From: Salipiger mangrovisoli
GTDB lineage: Bacteria; Pseudomonadota; Alphaproteobacteria; Rhodobacterales; Rhodobacteraceae
Reading direction: 5' to 3'
Length of the DNA stretch: 64,000 nucleotides
Assembly (NCBI RefSeq): GCF_015223355.1
Contig: NZ_JADFFK010000002.1
Coordinates: 1-64,000 of the forward strand
A program made the translations under genes and the position numbers. Position 1 is the first letter of the stretch. Each line of letters opens with the position of its first letter. Of this stretch, positions 59,871 through 64,000 are shown one piece after another. A model generated the notes under the pieces. It ran no database searches, was not told the origin of the DNA, and worked only from the letters and a program-made list of their open reading frames with translations.

Positions 59871-60672
59871 TTCCTTCCGGCCCGGCGCGGCCAAGATCGT
59901 TGCCATTGCCAACCAGAAGGGCGGGGTGGGCAAGACCACGACGACGATCAACCTTGGCGCGGCGCTGGCCGAACGCGGGTTGAAGGTGCTGATCGTCGAT
60001 CTCGATCCGCAGGGGAACTCGTCGACCGGTCTGGGTATCGAGCCTGAGGCAAGGGAATATACCGCCTACGAGCTGTTGCTCGAGGATGCGCCGCTGTCGG
60101 ACATGATCCTCGAAACCGAGACGGCGAACCTTAAACTGATCCCGGCGACGGTGGATCTGGCGTCGGCCGACATCGAACTGGTGGCGAACGAGAAGCGGAG
60201 CTTCCTTCTGCATGACGCCCTGCGCCAGGCGGACATGGCGCAATTCGGCTTCGATTACATCCTGATCGACTGCCCGCCCTCGCTGAACCTTCTGACGGTC
60301 AACGCGATGGTCGCGGCGCATTCGATCCTGGTGCCCCTGCAGAGCGAATTTTTCGCTCTGGAGGGTCTGTCGCAGTTGATGCTGACAATCCGTGAGGTCC
60401 GCCAGAGCGCGAACCCGGACCTGCGCATCGAGGGCGTGGTGCTGACCATGTTCGACGCCCGCAACAATCTCTCCCGCATGGTCGAGGAAGACGCGCGCGC
60501 CAACCTTGGCGACCTGGTGTTCACCACGGTGATCCCGCGCAACGTTCGGGTGAGCGAAGCGCCGTCCTATGCGTGTCCCGTGCTGACCTATGACACCAAT
60601 TCCAAGGGCGCGCTGGCTTATCGGGCGCTGGCCGACGAGCTGCTGCGCAACAATGCGCAGATGGCGGCATAA
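59863..60672 (+). CDS. parA: chromosome partitioning ATPase ParA (Soj)
   Basis: A 269-residue deviant-Walker ATPase that binds DNA non-specifically and drives origin segregation with ParB. The motif KGGVGKTT is at residues 19-26, with the signature [14 protein letters not shown] near 46-59 and [12 protein letters not shown] in the middle. It overlaps rsmG by eight bases, with parB 27 bases downstream. Confidence 0.98.
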   Translation: MSDSFRPGAAKIVAIANQKGGVGKTTTTINLGAALAERGLKVLIVDLDPQGNSSTGLGIEPEAREYTAYELLLEDAPLSDMILETETANLKLIPATVDLASADIELVANEKRSFLLHDALRQADMAQFGFDYILIDCPPSLNLLTVNAMVAAHSILVPLQSEFFALEGLSQLMLTIREVRQSANPDLRIEGVVLTMFDARNNLSRMVEEDARANLGDLVFTTVIPRNVRVSEAPSYACPVLTYDTNSKGALAYRALADELLRNNAQMAA

Positions 60673-60699
60673 GACCAAATTCGAGACGAGAGGGCAGTT

Positions 60700-61608
60700 A
60701 TGGCAGAGAAACGCGAAATGCGTCGGGGACTCGGGCGGGGTCTGTCGGCCCTGATGTCGGATGTGGATGTGCGCCCGGCCGTGGTGGCCGAGGAAGAGGC
60801 AACACCGCGGACGCCCGATCGGATGATCCCGATCGAGAAGCTGTTCCCGAACAAGGACCAGCCGCGCCGGACCTTCACGTCCGAACAGCTCACCGAACTT
60901 TCGGAATCGATTCGGGCGAAGGGCATTATCCAGCCGATCATCGTGCGTCCCAGGCCCGGTTCGGAAGGGGACTTCGAGATCGTCGCCGGCGAGCGCCGCT
61001 GGCGCGCCGCGCAGATGGCGCAGCTCCACGAGGTGCCGGCGCTCGTCCGCGAGTTCGACGACATCGAAGTGCTCGAAGTTGCGATCATCGAGAACATCCA
61101 GCGCGCGGATCTGAACGCGATCGAAGAAGCGGCAGGCTACAAGCAGCTGATGAACCGCTTCGGGCATACGCAGGAAAAGATTGCCGAAGCGCTCGGCAAG
61201 AGCCGCAGCCACATTGCCAACCTGCTGCGTCTGCTGAACCTGCCGGAGTCGGTACAGACCATGGTGGTCGAAGGCGAGCTGACCGCGGGTCACGCCCGCA
61301 CGCTGATCACCTCGGAGAACCCTGAGGAGCTGGCGAAAGAGATCGTCCGGCGCAAACTTTCGGTCCGCCAGGCCGAGCAGCTTGCCAAACCACAGACACA
61401 GAAAGCTCCGAAACAGGGTCTCAATGGATTTGGCGGGGCGCAGAAGGATGCCGACACGCGCGCGCTGGAGGGAGATCTCTCGGCAGCGCTCGGAATGAAG
61501 GTCGCGATTCAGAATGCGCCGGGCGCCGAGAGCGGAAAGCTGGTCGTGAGCTACGAAAGCTTCGAGGAGCTGGACAAGCTCTGCGCGATCCTCAGCGCTG
61601 CCCGCTAA
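60700..61608 (+). CDS. parB: chromosome partitioning protein ParB (Spo0J)
   Basis: A 302-residue CTPase clamp that loads at parS. The N-terminus RRGLGRGLSALMSD is the ParA-activating peptide. The CTP-binding domain has EIVAGERRWRAAQMAQLHEVPALV (box II, including the GERR motif) and an HTH with SRSHIANLLRLLNLP. GAGGGCAGTT precedes the ATG. Downstream is the palindrome-rich gap. Confidence 0.98.
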   Translation: MAEKREMRRGLGRGLSALMSDVDVRPAVVAEEEATPRTPDRMIPIEKLFPNKDQPRRTFTSEQLTELSESIRAKGIIQPIIVRPRPGSEGDFEIVAGERRWRAAQMAQLHEVPALVREFDDIEVLEVAIIENIQRADLNAIEEAAGYKQLMNRFGHTQEKIAEALGKSRSHIANLLRLLNLPESVQTMVVEGELTAGHARTLITSENPEELAKEIVRRKLSVRQAEQLAKPQTQKAPKQGLNGFGGAQKDADTRALEGDLSAALGMKVAIQNAPGAESGKLVVSYESFEELDKLCAILSAAR

Positions 61609-61610
61609 GG

Positions 61611-61640
61611 GATCTCTCCACAGGATCCTGTGGAGAGATC
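61611..61640. repeat. 30-bp perfect palindrome just after parB
   Basis: Bases 61611-61640 are perfectly self-complementary, centred on GGATCC, with TCCACA (the DnaA-box core) on each arm. It starts three bases past the parB stop. There is no T run after it, so it is not a standard terminator. The outer GATCT and GAGAGATC resemble the oriC segment around 54512-54532. Confidence 0.8.
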
Positions 61641-61694
61641 TCGTTGAGGTGCACATGAGGCAATAGCCGTACCCGGAAGACCGGGCGTTTGTTC

Positions 61695-61725
61695 ACCAGA
61701 TCCGACCGGATCCGACGGATCTGGT
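61695..61725. repeat. inverted repeat with ACCAGATCCG arms
   Basis: ACCAGATCCG (61695-61704) is inverted as CGGATCTGGT (61716-61725). The 15-mer GATCCGACCGGATCC at 61699-61713 recurs exactly at 61803-61817. It is the second member of the palindrome family in this gap. Confidence 0.7.
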
Positions 61726-61733
61726 TCAAATAG

Positions 61734-61764
61734 AGAAGGCCGAGCCCATGTGGCTCGGCCTTCT
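61734..61764 (+). terminator. intrinsic terminator of parAB
   Basis: A perfect 13-bp stem (61734-61746 with 61752-61764) with a 5-base loop is followed by GGTTTT. It lies between convergent parB and hemW. Given its T residues on the plus strand it mainly serves parB. Confidence 0.8.
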
Positions 61765-61796
61765 GGTTTTCCGCGATCATTCTGGGGGCGAGATCT

Positions 61797-61822
61797 CCAC
61801 AGGATCCGACCGGATCCTGTGG
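61797..61822. repeat. inverted repeat with CCACAGGATCCG arms
   Basis: Two perfect 12-bp arms (61797-61808 and 61811-61822) flank AC. It is the 61611-61640 palindrome core opened by a GACCG-type insertion, and contains the 15-mer shared with 61699-61713. The degenerate parS follows four bases later. Confidence 0.75.
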
Positions 61823-61826
61823 GTAA

Positions 61827-61842
61827 CGTTTCACATGAAACG
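61827..61842. other. degenerate parS-like site 3
   Basis: CGTTTCACATGAAACG matches parS at 13 of 16 positions and keeps both GTTTCAC and TGAAAC half sites. It lies between the inverted repeat and the hemW stop. Binding strength is unknown. Confidence 0.55.
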
Positions 61843-61850
61843 GCGAGGGC

Positions 61851-63023
61851 TCAGTTGGTCAGAAGCTCGGAAATGACCCCGTTGAGCACCAGCCGCCCCT
61901 CGGTCGTGGCCCCGATCAGGTCGCGCTCGCGCCAGATCAGGCCAAGGTCCTGAAGCTCGCTCAGCTTGTGGGCGGGCAGGGGCGTCGGTGAGATCTCGGC
62001 AAGACGCGCCAGCGAGATCCCCTCGCTCAGACGCAGACCCATCATGACAAATTCTGTCATGATGTCCTCGGAACCGAGCGGATCGAAAACGCTGTCGCCG
62101 CGACCGGCCTCGGCCTTTTCGATCCAGGCGCCGGGCATTTTCCAGGCCTCGGTGGCATGACGTGTGCCGTTCACCGTGACACGGCCGTGCGCACCGGGAC
62201 CGACGCCGACGTAATCTCCGCCGCGCCAGTAGACGAGATTGTGCCGCGACTGCGCGCCGGCCAAAGCGTGGTTCGACACTTCGTAAGGGGCATAGCCCGC
62301 CTTCGCGGTGATCTCCTGCGTCGCAAGGAACATGTCGGCGGCAAGATCCTCGTCGGGCAGCTTCTTCATCTGGCCGCGCTGCGCGCGCTCCCAGAACATC
62401 GTGCCTTCCTCGATCGTCAGCTGGTAGAGCGACAGGTGGTCGGCAGCGAGATCGAGCGCTTCGCGCAGCTCTGTTTCCCAGCCTTTCAGGGTCTGGTTCT
62501 CGCGCGCGTAGATCAGGTCGAAGTTGACCCGCTCGAAGACCGACTTGGCGGTTTCCAGCGCGACGATCGCCTCATCCACGTCATGCAGTCGCCCGAGGCG
62601 GCGCAGATCGTCCGGCCGCAGGCTCTGAATGCCCATGGAGACCCTGTTGACGCCCGCCTCGCGGAAGCCCTCGAACTTCGAGACCTCGACCGAGCGCGGG
62701 TTCGCCTCCAGCGTGATCTCGATGTCATTGGCCCAGGTCCAATGTTCCTTGGCGGCGTCCAGAACGGCCTGAACCGTCGCCGGCTCCATCAAGGAGGGCG
62801 TGCCGCCGCCGAAATAGATCGAATTGAGGATGCGTCCCGAGGTCAGCGCGCCGTAGCGGCGGACCTCGGAACCGAGTGCGTCTGCCCAGCGGGTCTGGTC
62901 GATCGACCGGACGACATGGCTGTTGAAGTCGCAGTAGGGGCATTTGGCCTCGCAGAAAGGCCAATGCACGTAGAGGCCGAAGCCTCCTTCACGCCAGGTT
63001 TCAGACCCGGACTCAGGCATCAT
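61851..63023 (-). CDS. hemW: HemW-like radical SAM protein
   Basis: A 390-residue radical SAM protein once annotated as oxygen-independent coproporphyrinogen oxidase; HemW proteins bind heme and act in heme trafficking. The iron-sulfur cluster motif CEAKCPYC gives Cys at residues 24, 28 and 31. The start of the domain, YVHWPFCEAKCPYCDF, lacks the further HemN-type features, favouring HemW. Two adjacent ATGs (63023, 63020) are possible starts, overlapping the rdgB stop. Last gene of rph-rdgB-hemW. Confidence 0.92.
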   Translation of the reverse strand: MMPESGSETWREGGFGLYVHWPFCEAKCPYCDFNSHVVRSIDQTRWADALGSEVRRYGALTSGRILNSIYFGGGTPSLMEPATVQAVLDAAKEHWTWANDIEITLEANPRSVEVSKFEGFREAGVNRVSMGIQSLRPDDLRRLGRLHDVDEAIVALETAKSVFERVNFDLIYARENQTLKGWETELREALDLAADHLSLYQLTIEEGTMFWERAQRGQMKKLPDEDLAADMFLATQEITAKAGYAPYEVSNHALAGAQSRHNLVYWRGGDYVGVGPGAHGRVTVNGTRHATEAWKMPGAWIEKAEAGRGDSVFDPLGSEDIMTEFVMMGLRLSEGISLARLAEISPTPLPAHKLSELQDLGLIWRERDLIGATTEGRLVLNGVISELLTN

Positions 63024-63636
63024 CGCGGGCAAAGCAGCCCTGCACGAACTTGGCGAAGGCATCGGCGCGGTGGCTGATGCGGTTCTTTTCGTCGCTCGCC
63101 ATCTCGGCGAAGGTGATCTCATGGCCCTCGGGCTGGAAGATCGGGTCGTAGCCGTGGCCGTTGTCGCCGCGCATCGGCCAGACCACCTGGCCCTCCATCA
63201 CGCCGGGGAAGACGGCATCGGTGCCATCGGGCCAGGCAAGGACGAGCGTGCAGTTGAACCGCGCGGTCCAAGGCTGTGCAGAGCCGGTCTTCAGCAGCGC
63301 GTCGTGGGTCTTGCCCATGGCCATGACGAAGTCCCGACCATTGGGCGTTTCGGCCCAATCGGCGGTGTAGACACCGGGAGCGCCGTCGAGCGCATCGACC
63401 GAGATGCCGCTGTCGTCGGCGAGCGCCGGCAGGCCGGTGGCCTTGGCAGCGGCATGCGCCTTGATGCGGGCGTTCTCGACAAAGGTGGTGCCGGTTTCCG
63501 CAGGCTCGGGAAGGTTCATCTCCTTCGCGCCCACGACCTCGACCCCGTAGGGTGCGAGCAGCTCGGTGATCTCCTCGAGCTTGCCCGCGTTATGGGTCGC
63601 GACGAGCAGCTTCTTGTCGCTGAAGATCCGGCTCAT
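63013..63636 (-). CDS. rdgB: XTP/dITP pyrophosphatase (Ham1/RdgB)
   Basis: A 207-residue enzyme that removes inosine and xanthosine triphosphates from the nucleotide pool. The N-terminal nucleotide-binding segment [11 protein letters not shown] (about residues 13-23), [13 protein letters not shown] and the substrate-site [10 protein letters not shown] and [10 protein letters not shown] are family features. It overlaps hemW and rph. Confidence 0.97.
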   Translation of the reverse strand: MSRIFSDKKLLVATHNAGKLEEITELLAPYGVEVVGAKEMNLPEPAETGTTFVENARIKAHAAAKATGLPALADDSGISVDALDGAPGVYTADWAETPNGRDFVMAMGKTHDALLKTGSAQPWTARFNCTLVLAWPDGTDAVFPGVMEGQVVWPMRGDNGHGYDPIFQPEGHEITFAEMASDEKNRISHRADAFAKFVQGCFARDDA

Positions 63637-64000
63637 TTGCAGGCCGCCAGCTGCGCTTCGACCAGTTGCGAGACGCCCGCCTCGGCAAGGTCCATCAGCT
63701 TGTTCATCTGGTCACGGCTGAAGGTCGCGCCCTCGGCGGACATCTGAACTTCGATCAGCTGGCCGTCGCCGCGCAGGATGAAGTTGCCGTCGACGCCGGC
63801 TTCGCTGTCCTCGGCATAGTCGAGGTCCAGCACCGGCTGACCGGCGTAGATGCCGCAGCTCACCGCCGCGACCGGGGTCAGAGGGTCGGTGGTGATGGCG
63901 CCGGTCTTCATCAGCTTGTTCACGGCAAGGCGCAGCGCGACCCAACCGCCGGTGATCGAGGCGCAGCGGGTGCCGCCGTCGGCCTGGATCACGTCGCAGT
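63633..64000 (-). CDS. rph: ribonuclease PH, C-terminal part (cut by window end)
   Basis: About 121 codons of a phosphorolytic 3'-5' exoribonuclease that trims tRNA 3' ends. The segment [22 protein letters not shown] is diagnostic (usual form [17 protein letters not shown]). The gene continues past position 64000, so the N-terminal part is not visible. The stop overlaps the rdgB start (ATGA). Confidence 0.95.
   Translation of the reverse strand, partial: CDVIQADGGTRCASITGGWVALRLAVNKLMKTGAITTDPLTPVAAVSCGIYAGQPVLDLDYAEDSEAGVDGNFILRGDGQLIEVQMSAEGATFSRDQMNKLMDLAEAGVSQLVEAQLAACK

Overview
This is a high-GC alphaproteobacterial chromosome segment, most likely from the Rhodobacterales (Roseobacter/Salipiger-like Rhodobacteraceae). 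The evidence is the gene order maf-aroE-coaE-dnaQ | rho-mnmE-mnmG-rsmG-parA-parB, the alphaproteobacterial flagellar regulators FlaF and FlbT, CtrA-type boxes (TTAA-N7-TTAA) upstream of flagellar genes, and dense GANTC (CcrM methylation) sites at the putative origin and upstream of dnaA. No mobile element, prophage or CRISPR array was seen.

Layout. 0-0.9 kb: a gene-poor stretch, then tRNA-Leu(CAG). 0.9-11.9 kb: an NDUFA9-like SDR protein, a GFA-family protein, then the replication genes gyrB, recF, dnaN and dnaA (all minus strand), rpsT, a 60-residue unknown, an enoyl-CoA hydratase and mutM. 12.0-14.3 kb: ubiE and ubiB (ubiquinone synthesis). 14.3-41.8 kb: a large flagellar locus. It holds flgD-fliK (minus), rod-binding/FlgN-like genes, fliC-flaF-flbT-DUF1217 (plus), fliI (minus), a plus operon flgB-flgC-fliE-fliQ-flgF-flgG-flgA-flgH-fliL, and a convergent minus block flgE-flgK-flgL-flgI-motA-unknown-transglycosylase-flhA-fliR-flhB-fliJ-like, with motB upstream. 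42.0-46.7 kb: an exopolysaccharide mini-locus (YjbH, YjbF, sugar transferase, Wza-like exporter). 46.9-51.5 kb: cytochrome c, idi, a Tim44-like/mltA/smr operon, fxsA and secB. 51.5-54.2 kb: operon maf-aroE-coaE-dnaQ. 54.24-54.78 kb: a probable oriC. 54.8-61.6 kb: rho, mnmE, mnmG, rsmG, parA and parB. 61.85-64 kb: operon rph-rdgB-hemW, with rph cut by the window edge.

How it fits together. The gap between maf (leftward) and rho (rightward) has DnaA-box-like sites, an AT-rich tract, GANTC sites and a strand switch in flanking genes, all expected of an alphaproteobacterial oriC. dnaA, dnaN, recF and gyrB lie about 45 kb away and read away from it. Two perfect parS sites lie across the first codons of mnmG and rsmG in different reading frames, next to parAB. 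A third, degenerate site and a family of related palindromes fill the parB-hemW gap. The flagellar locus encodes hook, rod, ring, filament, stator and most export functions, but fliF, fliG, fliH, fliM, fliN and fliP are not in the window. The most useful leads are the palindrome family after parB, the GANTC cluster and 20-bp palindrome upstream of dnaA, the CtrA-type boxes, and the 770-residue unknown between motA and the transglycosylase gene.
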